A stretch of DNA of 64,000 bases from Dioscorea cayenensis subsp. rotundata (taxonomy: Eukaryota > Streptophyta > Magnoliopsida > Dioscoreales > Dioscoreaceae). The position numbers and the translations under genes were made by a program. Under the pieces are notes generated by a model. The model was not told where the DNA came from, ran no database searches, and was given only the letters and a program-made list of their open reading frames with translations. Of this stretch, positions 47,229 to 59,331 are shown in pieces. Each line of letters opens with the position of its first letter. Positions within the stretch are counted from its first letter, which is position 1. Where the stretch lies: the NCBI RefSeq assembly GCF_009730915.1, contig NC_052488.1, forward strand, positions 19,462,305 to 19,526,304. Direction: 5' to 3'.

Positions 47229-47703
47229 ACGTGGCATTTTTCGTGGCCGTGGTGCCTTGTTAGATGTGGGTCCCGGCAGTGGGTTTATCCGGTGGGTTTC
47301 TCAAGGCTCACGCGAGCTGCCGAATTTTTTCATTTAGTTTTGGGAAGTGATCACGTGAGTTGATTCTCACCTGCGGATGTTGAGATTAGCCGGAAGATGA
47401 TGCGTTGAGATTGTGACTCTTGATCGATGGGAAGATGAACGGCTGATATTGCACCCGCACGTTGGGAACAGTGTGTCCAGATGATGTGCATACGTGGCAT
47501 AATTCGCGGTTGTTACGGACTTATCGAAGTGGGTCCCAGAGGTGGGTTTATCCAGCTGGTTTCTTTGAGGATCATGTGCGCTGCCGAATTATTCCGAGAG
47601 TTTAAGGAAGTGGTCTCACGTGCGGGTGTTGAGATAGGGCGAAGAGGATGCTTTGAGATTGTTACTCATGTTGTCTTGATAAGATGAACGGCAGATCTTG
47701 GGC
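47229..47703. promoter_or_regulatory. Duplicated block with paired ACGTG elements upstream of LNK
   Basis: Two copies, about 47229-47455 and 47492-47703, offset by about 264 bases. Each copy carries ACGTGGCAT (47229, 47492), GTGGGTCCC, GTGGGTTTATCC, GCTGCCGAATT, an ACGTG core with CACGTG (47352-47357, 47617-47622) and AAGATGAACGGC. CACGTG and ACGTGGC are G-box and ABRE-type sites bound by bZIP and bHLH factors (known). Regulation of LNK by them is inferred from position. Confidence 0.7.
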
Positions 47704-47930
47704 CCAGACAATGGGTTTGGGCGGGGGAGTTGGTCGCAGTTGGGCACGCCGGACTCGGCCGGCAAATGGTATGGTATCACCAACTTGGGCTTAGGAGTAT
47801 AGCCAAGCAAAACTAAAAGATTAAGACTTCTCGTTCTTTTCTGTCCATATATTCATTATTATTATTTTTTTTTGAAATTATGGAATGAGAAATAATTTTG
47901 GAGGAGTTGAGTTCCTATCTTAATCACAGA

Positions 47931-49940
47931 CCCCTTATTTGGTTGGGTTTTTTTTTTTTTAAGGGTGAAATGTGTTTGATTAGAAGAGTAAGGAGGAGGA
48001 GAAATTTGGAGAGGTGTTTCACCTATCCAGATTCTTCACATTCAATCATTCCAAATTAGGGTCTTTTTGCATGGGTGAGATTATTATAGGAAAAATTTAA
48101 TGTTTAAACTTTTGTGAAAATAAGAAATTAATGAGAAATTATCATAATATTTTTTTTAAAATATAATTTCATCTTTTATATATTTTTTTCTATGTTTTTT
48201 AATGTGTCAATTAAAATTGAAGATTAATAATAATATATTATTTATTTATAATAGTAATATAAAAATGATAAACAAATATAAAAAATCAGTAATTATAGTA
48301 TTAGTTTAAAAATAAAATAATAATATTATTAATATTATTATTACTAATACTAATATTAATATTTAGATATATATATATATAAAAATATTATGATAGATTT
48401 TATATAAAAAATAAATTAATAAAATACATATTAAATTTTTTTTCACTCTGTGGGCTCTTTTCTTTCCACCCGGCTTTTAATTGGGATTGACCGGCTAAAA
48501 AGCATGGATCACAAATCAAATTTTAATTTTTTTATATTTTAGGTGATTGCAGGTTCATAACTCCTATTAGGGGCAAGCCCTAATATTAATTACCCCAGAC
48601 AACATCATGGGAACCTCCAATTAGGAAACAAGTGTGAATGAGAAATAACTGAATAAACATAACAATCTTTTTATTAATTTCAAAGATACATGTGAACACA
48701 TGATCATAGGTGAGAATACACAAGTATTAAGAGAGTTATTTTTTAAGAGAACTTGACAAGAGAGTTTTTTTTTTCTTTTTATAGAGAACTATTTTTATCA
48801 TGCTCTTCAAGCTTTCTCTTTTTTTTGCTTTGGTTGGCTGGCGCTCCTAGCTCCTTTATGTTAGAAGACCCCTTTTTAGCTCTGTGAATGTAGCCCTCCT
48901 TGATTCCTTTTTTTTATGTGGGTTTGTGTCTTAACACATCGCTTATTTCTCAGTTCGCTGCCACTCTATATTTATGAGTTGCCCTACTTGGTAATTCTTT
49001 TTCTTCTTTTATCATCGAAGACTTTGGCCCTTTGTGCTTTAGTAAAATCTCCGCTTTTTGGACTTGTGAAACTCCTCAAGTCTTTGACTCTCGGTGTCTT
49101 GAAACTTTGAGAAATTGCATTTGTCACTTACATAAGGCATTTAGGTCTTGACTCTTCAATGCTTTTGAGACTTGACCACTGGATTTTTAAGTCGTGACTT
49201 TCAACATGGTTAGGTCACTAATTTGATAATTTTGACTTGCTTTTAAAATGGATCTCAAACTCATTTTTTCTCGAAAGAGACCTCATAATGGACTTAAGGA
49301 AAGTCTTTGCCAACTCAACATTTTCAAGGAGTGTTGACGAGAAACATTTTTCTCCTTTTTGTGAAAATTTTCATTCATTTTTTTTTTCTTTCTTTCATTC
49401 ATCATCATTTTTTTTAAATGAATGTTGAACATTTTCAAGGTTTTTGTTCTTCCCTTCTTGTGTACACCACCCTTTTTTAAATGAATGGTGAACCTTCTTT
49501 TCTCTTCTTCCTTCTTTTCTCCACTTCTCTCTTCTTCTCCTCCTTTCTCTGTTCTTGTTTCTTTCTTTTTTTTCCTGTTCCCCCAAAAATCCTCAACACC
49601 CCCAGAAAATCCTCAATCACGAGAATTTTTTTTCAAAATTTAAATTAAAAAATTTTCAATTCTTATCCCTTCTTCTTTTTTTTTTGAATTAAATTTTTTT
49701 TTTAAACTTCAAACTCCCTCTTTTTCCATCTCTTTTATTCATTTTCATTTTTTTTAAATATCTTATTATTATTTTTTATTTTACTAATAAATTCTGGAAT
49801 TAGGAATTAAAAGAAAATCATATAAACACACTCATAAAAAAATTACTCCTCCAAACTCCTCCATTAAACCAAATTTTCCATACCCTTTACTCATCCCCCT
49901 CCCCCTCCCCCTCCCCATCCCCCTCCAAACCAAACAAGGG
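47931..49940. mobile_element. Possible 2-kb terminal-inverted-repeat element
   Basis: The outer ends read CCCCTTATTTGGTTGGG and CTCCAAACCAAACAAGGG, an inverted repeat similar in style to the element at 40427-41082. Inside are AT-rich sequence, pyrimidine-rich low-complexity DNA (49370-49760) and a duplicated TTTTTAAATGAATG segment (49411, 49477). No clear target-site duplication and no transposase, so the boundaries are tentative. Confidence 0.35.
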
Positions 49941-50466
49941 ATACAAAAAATTATAAAATATTTTTGTATTTTTTGCAAAAATATTCAATGGACCACCGTT
50001 TTATTAAGAAACCAAAAAATAAACATATAAAAGAAAATAAAGCAACAAAAAAACAAAGGCACCTATAATTATAAGATATTTTTAATGGGACAAAACTTGA
50101 AAATGAAAAAATAGCAGCGCTGTCAAGTTAAATATAGTAGCTAGAAAGAACAATAAGAAAGAGAGTATAAATAAACAAATTATCCAAAGAAAATAGCAGC
50201 ACTGCATCTAAAAAAAAGTATATCACTGACTGACTGAGTAACAAGAACTGGAGGAGCTAACAACAGTAGTCTACAACATGACAGTAGTAACGACATAGAC
50301 TATATGGACAAACAGAGTAGAGTACTACAGGTGATACACAGAGTGAACAGAAGATACATAGCTCAGAAGAAGGCGAAACCGCTTATTTCTACAGGCCTAA
50401 ACATGATACGGAGTGCCGTTAAATATGAAGGACAACAACACAGCTCAACAACAATCAAAATGCACT

Positions 50467-53400
50467 TCACTTCTTCAATTGAGCACGAGAGAAAATGCGT
50501 TTGCAGAATGGGCTTGTTCGGAGATGGGAAGCATGAGGACGGATAGCATCCACTAGAGCAGCGTGGAGAGAACCCTGCATCGAAGACATTAAAAACAAAA
50601 CGAAAAGGAAAAAAAAAAGAATTTGTGTACACAAGAAGGGAAGAACAAAAACCTTAGAACTTTGAAGGGCAGATTGGATGACATAGTTTGCAAATGGATC
50701 TTGTATTAACAGCTCAAAACGGGGGACGGAGATTAGTTCTAGTATAATCTTTGCCCGATGATCTTCACTAACTACTTTTAAGCATTTTTCGACCACATTG
50801 CTGCTAAACTTCTGTATTGAGAGATTAACATAGTACCCCTCAAATTGAGATGCCAACTTTGCAATAATCATTGGGTTCTTCAGGTCGAGAACATATTGAA
50901 CAACATAGTTTCTGAACAAGAATAATCCACATATTGTAAGTAAAGAAAAATTAAAATATGTTAGAGAATACCAATGACACTTTGCAAGCAGATGGTTCAG
51001 TGGTAAAAGAAAATTACACTTCCAGAACAGAAGGTTACAAATTACAACAACTGATTCATCCTTCATTAAGAATTTGAAAATGAAAGTTTTCATTATCAAG
51101 ATGCCAGTGAATATGCAGGACAATGAGGTTACTCTTCTTTCAGCACAAAACATGAAAGTTATGACGTAAAATGCAGAGTATACTGAACAGTGCACAAAAC
51201 AGAGAACTATTTTGAATTTTATTCTTGGCCGAATTCTACTATTATAAACAAATCCACGTGCATATTTCAATTAAAAACAACATAGAATAACATCTAGTAT
51301 AAATGAATCAATGTCATTTGCAGAATATGTTAAAAAAGGCTTTGCAAAGAATGCTTTAACAGCAATTAGGAAAACATAAATCTTTTAGTGTGACAAAGCA
51401 AATGCAAGCAACTATGCATAAGTGATAAATTCATAAAAGATGTTTCATACTATATGAATCTGAAGACAATCAACTCCACAGATGCAGCCATATCTATACA
51501 ACAATTTCTAAGGATGTTAGAGCTTCTCCTGACCTAATACTTAATCCTGAAAACAAAACCCAACAGAATTATGAACTAATTTACCCGTAAGGATCTTTGT
51601 GCCAATAGAAGTCCATTAACACAAATGGCCGACAGCAATTTCATTCGATGTTCTCCGGATGAAGCAGTAATGCAACTTAGCAAGGCACAGCATCCATGTT
51701 GATGAGTTGCAATTTCAATGCAGTTTTTTGCAGCACTGTCAAAGATAAACTGCAACAACAAATCAAGCAGAAAGATTTTATACAGAAGTAACAGCAAAAA
51801 AAAAACATAAAATGTACCAAAAAAGTATATTAATTAAAATTTGAACAAAATAAGGTAAGTTCAAACAATAGAGTAGAAGATTCCTAGGATGTTAGAAGTC
51901 GGAATGTGGGACCCTGCAACATTCTGTTGTGAAACATAAAAGCTTTGTTTCATAGCATTTCTGGTTCATTTGGTAATATAACTTATTCATATTTTGGTGA
52001 ACAAGAACACTAATAAGAAGCATTAATAACAGAGCTCAGTGACCTGGTGGAACATTATATTAGATGCCACAAGCTTAGCAACATCAAAACCAAATAATTT
52101 CAAATGCATCTGGGCAGGTGATTTCATTTGCAAAGAAAAAGTAATGAAGATAAACACTAGCAGAAGCCCAAACTGCATCCATGTTCCAGGAAATAAATAA
52201 CTCAAATTAATTAACGTTTGTTCAGCCTTTTTCTATAGAGAATTGTGGTCAATCTTAGGAGTTCATTTTCAGGTAAACATATAAGAATCGGTTTGCATAT
52301 TAGCAAGTTCATATTGAAATAAGCATGCATGTAATTCAATAATGTGAGCATAATTAAATGCTATTAAGATTCAAGAACTCTTGTAAATAAAGGCTAAAGT
52401 ACAATTGTAGCAAAATTATAAAGGAAGCAGGAATTTGATAATCAAGTTAAAAGAGATGTTTATACCTCATTGTTCTCCATGGCAAGATATTGCAAGCAAC
52501 ATTTTATAACATGGTTGCCATTTGCGTCTGTGATGAGTTCGAGAAACCCTGGTTGAAGGGCGGAGATCACCAGAGCAATTTGCTGACTTGTTTTGAGAGT
52601 TGCTATCAGTTTCTGTATTGCCCGAGTCCTGAGCCAATTGTTAAAAATATAAGCAATAACGACACAAATAAGAATACCATTTCCGATAACATAGTTTACC
52701 AAAGGCAAGCCAAGATTAAACTTTTGGAAAATGAGCAATACCCATGTATGTTAAGAGAGATTCTGACAAGTTGATAAGGATATCTTCTGAGTACGAGGAT
52801 GAGGCTAATCCTCTGTTCTTCAGTACACACATCCAGCAATTTTTGCATAAGATAATTCCCAAATGGATTCAACATGAGCTCACAAACATGGTCAATAATT
52901 CCATCAAATATCTTGTCAACTTGAGTTTTCCCCTCATCAAACTTCAATTGCAAAAACCGGCACCCTTGTTGGTCCTTTGCTAGGTGGTAAATGCCACCTT
53001 GGATCTCCATCAACTGATCATATGAAGTTGGCTGTACAGGAGCACAATGCGGCCGAAGATTATGCCAATTATCAGCAGTACCCCCAAAACCACCTCTAGA
53101 CTGCCAGTGATCAATCTGAGACGTCTTCAATCCCTTAGGCAAATAATGCAGTCCATCACCCTGTATAATCAAACTGTTTTCAATTTGAAGATTTTCCATA
53201 TTTTGCACGTTCTCCATTGAAGATGGAGGCCAAGAGACATAACCATCATGGATTGGATACTCATACTGCAGCTTAGGATTCAATCTATAAGAAGAGATTA
53301 GAGAATCCAATGCACTTCTATTATCAACCAAATTCCTCCTTGATTCTGAAAAGCTTTGGCCAGTGAAAGACCCACGCCTAGAAGAGAAACCACACACATT

Positions 53401-54013
53401 CTGAGCTCCCCTATCAAAAAACTCTCTACCAAAGTTACTGCTTCTAATGGGTTCAGTACAGACACTATCATAAGAAGGCATCAAAGCATCACGTCGGTAA
53501 GAATCAAATAAACCACCATTCACTGCAAACTGCTCCCCTGAGGCCCATACAGGGCAACGTGAAGCTCCGATATCCTTATCAGGAGAATGCCTCCTATCAA
53601 CATTGCTATAACTAGTCTTAAACATCGATGAATCGAAATTGGTTTTCCTTAATGCCGATGCATTCATTGGTTTGCTTCCAATGCTCATCTTTTGAAAGCC
53701 ATTAAGCAACCTAAGCTCATCCATCATCTGGTCTTCACCGGCAGAGGATAAACTACCGGAAAGGGAGCTCGATGAGCCCGGCGACAAAGCTGGATGAGCG
53801 TGACCATTGCCATTGCCATTGCCTTCGCCACCGTGATGCACATATTGATGGGATTCGACAAACCTTTGCCATAACAATGAATTATTTGAAGTCAGAGGCA
53901 CCAAAAAGGTCATCGCCGAGCAATCCATCATGCATGCTATGCTTGTCAATGGCATCAGGGATCTCATCCAAGAGGTTCTCCATCTCCCTCTCCTCTTGCT
54001 TCTCAAATTTCAT
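50467..54013 (-). CDS. Pumilio/PUF RNA-binding protein, frame apparently broken
   Basis: Post-transcriptional regulator family that binds UGUA-containing 3' UTRs. Exons: 54013-52742, 52628-52466, 51749-51585, 50911-50653, 50574-50467. The N-terminus has the plant PUF segment MENLLDEIPDAI, followed by a Ser-rich region. Eight C-terminal PUF repeats are visible: GCRFLQ, FGNYLMQ, GTRAIQ, GNHVIK, GCCALL, GNYVVQ, SSNVVE, FANYVIQ. Two breaks appear. MENLLDEIP lies in a different frame from NNSLLWQRF onward within the first exon. Exon 51749-51585 is 165 bases where neighbouring phases need 164; one surplus A in CACAAAGATCC turns the expected KDPYG/QDPYG into QRSLR. Both could be single extra A bases in CAAA runs. 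It may be a sequencing or assembly error or a decaying copy. Repeats 4 and 5 have K and L at the usual Gln contact. Confidence 0.85.
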
Positions 54014-54459
54014 GGTTTCCTCCCAGAAATCACCACAGAAACCCCAAGAAACACACAAAACCCTCACAAAAAAGATCCAAAAATCAAGAAAATAAATTAG
54101 GATCTCAAAACAGAGATCACAAATCACGGTTTTATATTGTTCTTCTCCATTCCACCAGAGAAAAATCCCAGAAAAAGAGGAAAACACCGGAAACCATAGT
54201 ATTGGAGATCAGGATGACATCAAATCAACAAAAACAAGATAACAGGCATAGAATCAATGCTTCGCCATTGTTTTCATCCCTAAATCCTTCATTCCTAACA
54301 GAAAAAAATCATCAAAAACCTCTAGAAAAAACAGAAAACAAACCACAGGAAACACGAAATCAGAGATTGAAACAAACCATCCCTAGTAACAAAATCAATC
54401 ACAACAAATCGTTGTGGCATTGAGGTTTCATCCATGAACCGATGAAGGGCATGAGGAGC

Positions 54460-54460
<1 letters not shown>

Positions 54461-54499
<39 letters not shown>
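54461..54499. repeat. (GA)n tract in the PUF 5' leader
   Basis: About 19 GA units, uninterrupted. On the transcribed strand this is (TC)n just downstream of the TATA-like box. Confidence 0.9.
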
Positions 54500-54505
<6 letters not shown>

Positions 54506-54533
54506 GCGCAAGAAGGAAGAGTGAGGTGAGAGA

Positions 54534-54541
54534 ATTTATAT
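54534..54541 (-). promoter_or_regulatory. TATA-like box of the PUF gene
   Basis: On minus the sequence reads CCATATAAATTC, about 35 bases upstream of the (TC)n leader tract, a suitable spacing for a start near 54505. Confidence 0.5.
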
Positions 54542-55165
54542 GGACGTTTGGTTCGTGGGGCTTGATTTTATGGTTTTCTTTTGGGTGAATTTTAAAAAAA
54601 AATAATAATATTTAATATGGAGATATCTTTGCTACCCGGTATGGTTACCGCAAAATATCTCCCTACACTCTGGTTGCTGGTATGAGGGACATGATACTTT
54701 TGGGAAAGGTTAATTAGGAAATACCTTTTATTTTTATTTTATTTTTATTATAAATATTAATTATTAAATTAAATTTAGTTACACTTGGGAAAAAAGAAAT
54801 ATATGTAGTTAGGAATGAGAGAATAGATGTCAAGGAACTTGAACTAGCACAACAAGGCTTTTAGCACTATAGACTTGGCTATTGAATAAGGGGGGGTCTT
54901 TAGACTAGGCTCAACCAAGTTCGGACTTTTTTTTAAAAAAAAAAAATTAAGAGAAACAATTAAACCTAACAATGATATTAACCAACTAGAAAACACACAT
55001 CATTTCTAGTCAAATTAAAGTCCAAAGTTCGCAATAGTTAAGATCAAAGTCCCTTCCATCACACAACACCACATCACAACACACTGATCTTCCTGTTCTA
55101 CATTTCAAATAAATATCCATTTGTTTTTCCAACACCAGATTGAAAAACAAGGATGGTTAGAACAA

Positions 55166-58100
55166 TTAAATCAGTGCAATGCTGCTTTCCCCACCGGGTG
55201 GCTTGCGAACGCCGCCAAAATAATCTTTAGACTCGACTTTTCCGTCTGCGAAAATGTTACTGCCAGTCATCTCCTTTAGCTTTGCATTGCTGAGGGGTTT
55301 GTCAGCTGATCCTGGTGGTGCATCTTCTTTGAAGATGTCATTACCAGAGAGTTCTGCTGCTTTCTGAGTGTAGATTTTCTTTGCTGTCTTGACTGGAGTT
55401 TCCTCACTGAATATCATGCTGCTTGGACCACCGGCAGGCTGCAAGAGATTAGCAATTATCAGCTATTTAGATATCCCCAACTGAAGGCCCAACTCATGAA
55501 TTAAGCACTGCGCTAAGATGAAAGATTTGAGCAGAGTTAAAATATTGGCATCATGTTGAAATTTTAGAGGCAACTCATGTTAAGGCATCTCAATATGGTA
55601 GACAAGCGGAAAGTTGAAAGTGGAAAGCGTCGAAAAAAAGTAATGGCAGGTTTCTGTTTGAATATTGACCAGAGCAGAATATAGATAACAACCAGAAAGA
55701 AAAGGCATTCTAACATTAACAAGTCCATTACTGAAATTTTGTGCATTAGAAAACAAAAACTTTATGCTTTATGATGAGAAAATCAAGCATTTAATATTTA
55801 AGTAACTTTGTGAAAGCTACAATAAAGATGTGCATTACATGATTAAATCAACACAAAATTTGCTGTCATATGTTGAATCTCATGCGTGGTGTTCCAAGTC
55901 AAGCTACAGTAATATTTTCACATAAACTCCTGAATGTGATTCTACATCCATATGAAAGAGAACCCACAACCAGCAGCACATATAGCAGTCAATTGGCAAT
56001 CAGTACAATTTAACAGGAAGAAAACAAGAAACCACACAAAAAATAGTTACACCCATTCCAGAAACAAACAATAGATCAACTGATAAGCACGATAGTCATA
56101 ATAAAATTATAATATTTAGCAATGAGGTTTTTATTTTCCTTTTTTTCCTTTTTTCTTTTTTACTAATAGTATTAAAGAGATGAGAGAAAGTATAACCTAT
56201 GCAATTTATTTATTGAGCTACAGAACCATCAATCTAATTCTCCCCAGTCTACAAACGTGACCATAGACCATTCTTCACTAATGATGTTCTGGAACTAGCA
56301 TATAGATTCCCAAGCAAGTTTCTAGTAGGGCATTAGAATGAATGCACATACAATGCAAGAGAAAGATGATTGACAGCAGAAAGAAAAAAAGTGCACTCAC
56401 ATTAGAGACTTTTACAGAAGTATGTATGCTCCGTGGCAGAGGTTCTCCAATTTCCTTCTCCTTCTCCAAATTACGGGCAGCTAAAGGTCTGGCGGGAATC
56501 TCAGGTGGGGGACCGAAGATATCATGCCCACTGAGCTCTTTGCACTTTGCATCGGATATTTGCTTCTTGCTTTTGGCATCTGATTCCCTATCAAGAGTCC
56601 CACTTAATTCTCTCTGCTTTGCTACCTCAGCCAAGGAAGTTGGCTTCTTGGGTGAAACACTCTCATCAGCACTGAATGAGATCTGACTCATTGCATTGAT
56701 TGTTTGCTGGATTACAAAATAAAACCCTCTTGAGAACTAAATTAAAAAAGTATAAAGAATGTTACAGATTTAAGCCCTACAGTTAAGATTATGATCAGAA
56801 CTACTAAGCACCTAAAGCATTGAATAAATTTATGACAACAACACATGAAGTACATTCCGGACGTTCAAGATGTAAAACCTAAAGTATTGAACCAATTTAT
56901 GACAACAACACATGAAGTACATTCCAGAATCCGCACCTTCAAGCTTGTGTCGATCCTATAATCTCGAGCTGAGACAAGGTGGCTGTTAATTGTTGCATGA
57001 CCTTTACACTTATCAATGCAGAAAAATAGTGATTGCTACTAATAATTGTCATGTGAAAATTTTCATTAATTGTAATTCTATTAACATTTTACCATAATTT
57101 TCAACTTGATCATAACTATATAAAGAACAGTTTCTCAAACCTACTTGATCGCTTTGGACTTTGAGATCAGTAAATCATAAGATGCATTTAAATTAAAGCT
57201 AACCCCAACAACAAAGCAAAGAGTACCTGACAGATTCGAACACTTGTTTTATTGTTCGGAGTTGAAAAGGTGCCCCCAGATTCCGATGTACCATTTTCAT
57301 CATCACCAACAAATATACCACTGCCAGTCATTTCCTTTAACTTCGATCCTGAACAAGGTTTCCTGCAAGTTACACAACATTACATCAGAATAGTAAGAAA
57401 TAAAATTTACAAGAATTGATCAGGTGCAAGCAATAAAAACAACAATCTATATGTTCCATTTTGATTTTTTTTGAGAAACTAGAAATCACATTTTTAACAT
57501 AATAAGTAAATCATCTATGAATAACAGCGCATCTAATTGATATACATTAACATAATCTAAAATCTACATTAGCATTCCAAAGGCAAGAAACAAAAGACTA
57601 TATTAAAACAATTGAAACACAAAAACAAACTTACCATCATACTTAGCCATCAAAAGCAACAAATAGAAGAAAACTATAACTTACAAACAGCCAAGCACAC
57701 CATATAGAGACAGCAAATATTCACAAATTTTACCACACTAGGAGCTTGGGCACTTACTATCAGATCATCAGCTCATATGAACCAAAATCAAGCAATCCCT
57801 CACAAAATCAGCATTCAAACCAAATGCATCAAACTAAAACCCTAGATCACATCGATCCAAGCCAAAACATACTAAAAATTTAATAATAATAAACATTTCA
57901 CTCAAACAAACATCAAAACACAAACCGATCCACGAAAAGATCAAAACAGAACAAAAAGAATCCCAGATCTGCACCTCTTAAGCAAGCTAGCAGCCTCCTC
58001 CTCAGTCACCTGACCTCCAAACAGCACCTTCGCGACCGCTGCCGGTTGCTGAAGTTTCATCAAAGCCAATCAAAACCCAAGTCATTCCCCATCCAAAAGA

Positions 58101-58241
58101 CAGAGAAACAAGCCCGGCATTGGGCGCAAATAGTACCTGGTGAGGTCGCGGCGCTTGTACCGCCGGCGGATCCGGCGGTGGCGTCTCCGACCAGATGAGC
58201 AGATCCGCCGTTGACCGCGGATTCCTCTTCTCCGGCGCCAT
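55166..58241 (-). CDS. DUF4057 protein (plant HN1/Jupiter-like)
   Basis: Function unknown; relatives such as At4g39860 and At2g22270 were labelled haematological/neurological-like (from memory). Five exons join in phase: 58241-58137, 58048-57975, 57362-57227, 56706-56401, 55438-55166, giving 297 residues. The start MAPEKRNPRSTADLLIWSE is the conserved family N-terminus. Four short repeats with the pattern E[LM][ST]GxxIF are visible: KEMTGSGIFVGDD, KELSGHDIFGPPP, AELSGNDIFKEDA, KEMTGSNIFADGK. The end is GGVRKPPGGESSIALI. No signal peptide or membrane segment; the protein is probably mostly disordered. A (GA)n tract lies immediately upstream of the ATG. Confidence 0.9.
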
Positions 58242-58244
58242 TCT

Positions 58245-58277
58245 CCCTCTCTCTCTCTCTCTCTCCCTCTCTCTCTC
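58245..58277. repeat. (CT)n tract just upstream of the DUF4057 ATG
   Basis: CT units with CCCT interruptions; the DUF4057 leader reads (GA)n directly before its start codon. Confidence 0.85.
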
Positions 58278-58598
58278 ACGCTTTGAGTGTGGGCTTTGGT
58301 TTGCTTTGCTTGGGGAGTAGAAAAAGAAAGCAGCTCACAGAGAAGCGCGTGGTGATCTCCATCTTTTTTCTTTTTTTAAAAAAAAAAAAATTTAATTTTT
58401 AACTTTTAATATTATTTTGGAACTCAAGCATCCATGTTCTTCTTTGATGACGTGGCATCATCGTCTGGTTACGGTCACACCTTTCTTGTTACCTCCTCAT
58501 ATTTTTAAAATTTTAAACTAATAAAAAATATAGAAATTAAAATACTCGTAAATTGGTTTTTTTTTATTCTTTACCTATATAAAAAAAAATTACAGAGT

Positions 58599-58785
58599 AT
58601 CAATGTACTCATAACTAAACGGTACTTGACTTATTACAAAAAAATATATGTGAGACAATGAAAAAAATCTCAAGTTCTAGGAAGTCATAATAGTCAGATC
58701 GCTGATTGTGGGTCAAAACCCTTTACCCTCAGTGGAGGGTATGCTGGTTGGATGATTAATTCTCAGTCCATGTGCACTTTTATGA
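58599..58785. mobile_element. SINE-like insertion with 14-bp target-site duplication
   Basis: A segment of 187 bp is flanked by a perfect direct repeat AAAAATTACAGAGT (58585-58598 and 58786-58799). It has a weak box B-like GTGGGTCAAAACCC near 58709. The long, variable-type A-rich duplication implies LINE-driven insertion, so a SINE is likely. The orientation is not settled. Confidence 0.65.
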
Positions 58786-59331
58786 AAAAATTACAGAGTT
58801 TAAACCATTTAACCCTTAAAATATATATAGGATTATCATATAAAAATCAAAAATAAATAGTTTTATAATTTAAAATTTATAATAAATAAATTTATAAAAG
58901 TCAAGTGTTATAATCTTGCCTTCTAGATTTATTTTTTGTAAATTTATTAATTATAATTTTTATTTTTATTTTTTTAAGTTTTATTGTGATGCTCTTCTGC
59001 CAATATATTAGATTTTTATTAAAATAATAATTATTTTTTAACAGAAAATAAAACTTTTATTATCTCATATTATTATTTAAATTTATCTGAATTCATTGCA
59101 TAGAAATGAGGAAAAGTTGAGCTGAGGTGAACGCACCTACTGGGTGAGAATAACAAGGAACAACTGGATGGTCGTCGGGGCGCACTGAGATTTTGATAGT
59201 TTTGAATTGAGGTCAAGTAACGCCGTTATTAATTAACGGCGGAAAAAAAATCCAACTTAAAAAAAATTCAATTTCGAAACTTCGTTGGATTAAAAACGGC
59301 TCCCTATAAAACTTGCATAATAATTAATTTA

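Larger units (their letters stand above)
45129..50466. other. LNK leader, promoter and TE-rich spacer up to the PUF 3' end
   Basis: 45129-47040 is A-rich on the + strand and probably LNK 5' UTR and leader intron; it contains the triplicated unit at 46332-46990. 47041-47900 is GC-richer promoter sequence with an internal duplication. 47931-49940 looks like an inserted element. 49941-50466 probably includes the PUF 3' UTR. Confidence 0.45.
54014..55165. other. PUF 5' UTR/promoter and DUF4057 3' flank
   Basis: 54014-54500 is leader-like, ending in a (GA)n run. A TATA-like site lies at 54534-54541. 54600-55100 is AT-rich with no gene; an evening-element sequence AAAATATCT lies at 54652-54660. 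The last 100 bases are the 3' UTR of the DUF4057 gene. Confidence 0.45.

Noticed and set aside
48540-48940. Stretch resembling a solo LTR on the minus strand
   Set aside because: It has a TATA-like and polyadenylation-like signal, but I found no matching ends or short target duplication, so no fossil element is claimed.
52023-52205. Short ORF with a hydrophobic start inside the PUF gene
   Set aside because: It lies in the intron between 52466 and 51749; the flanking PUF exons join in phase without it.
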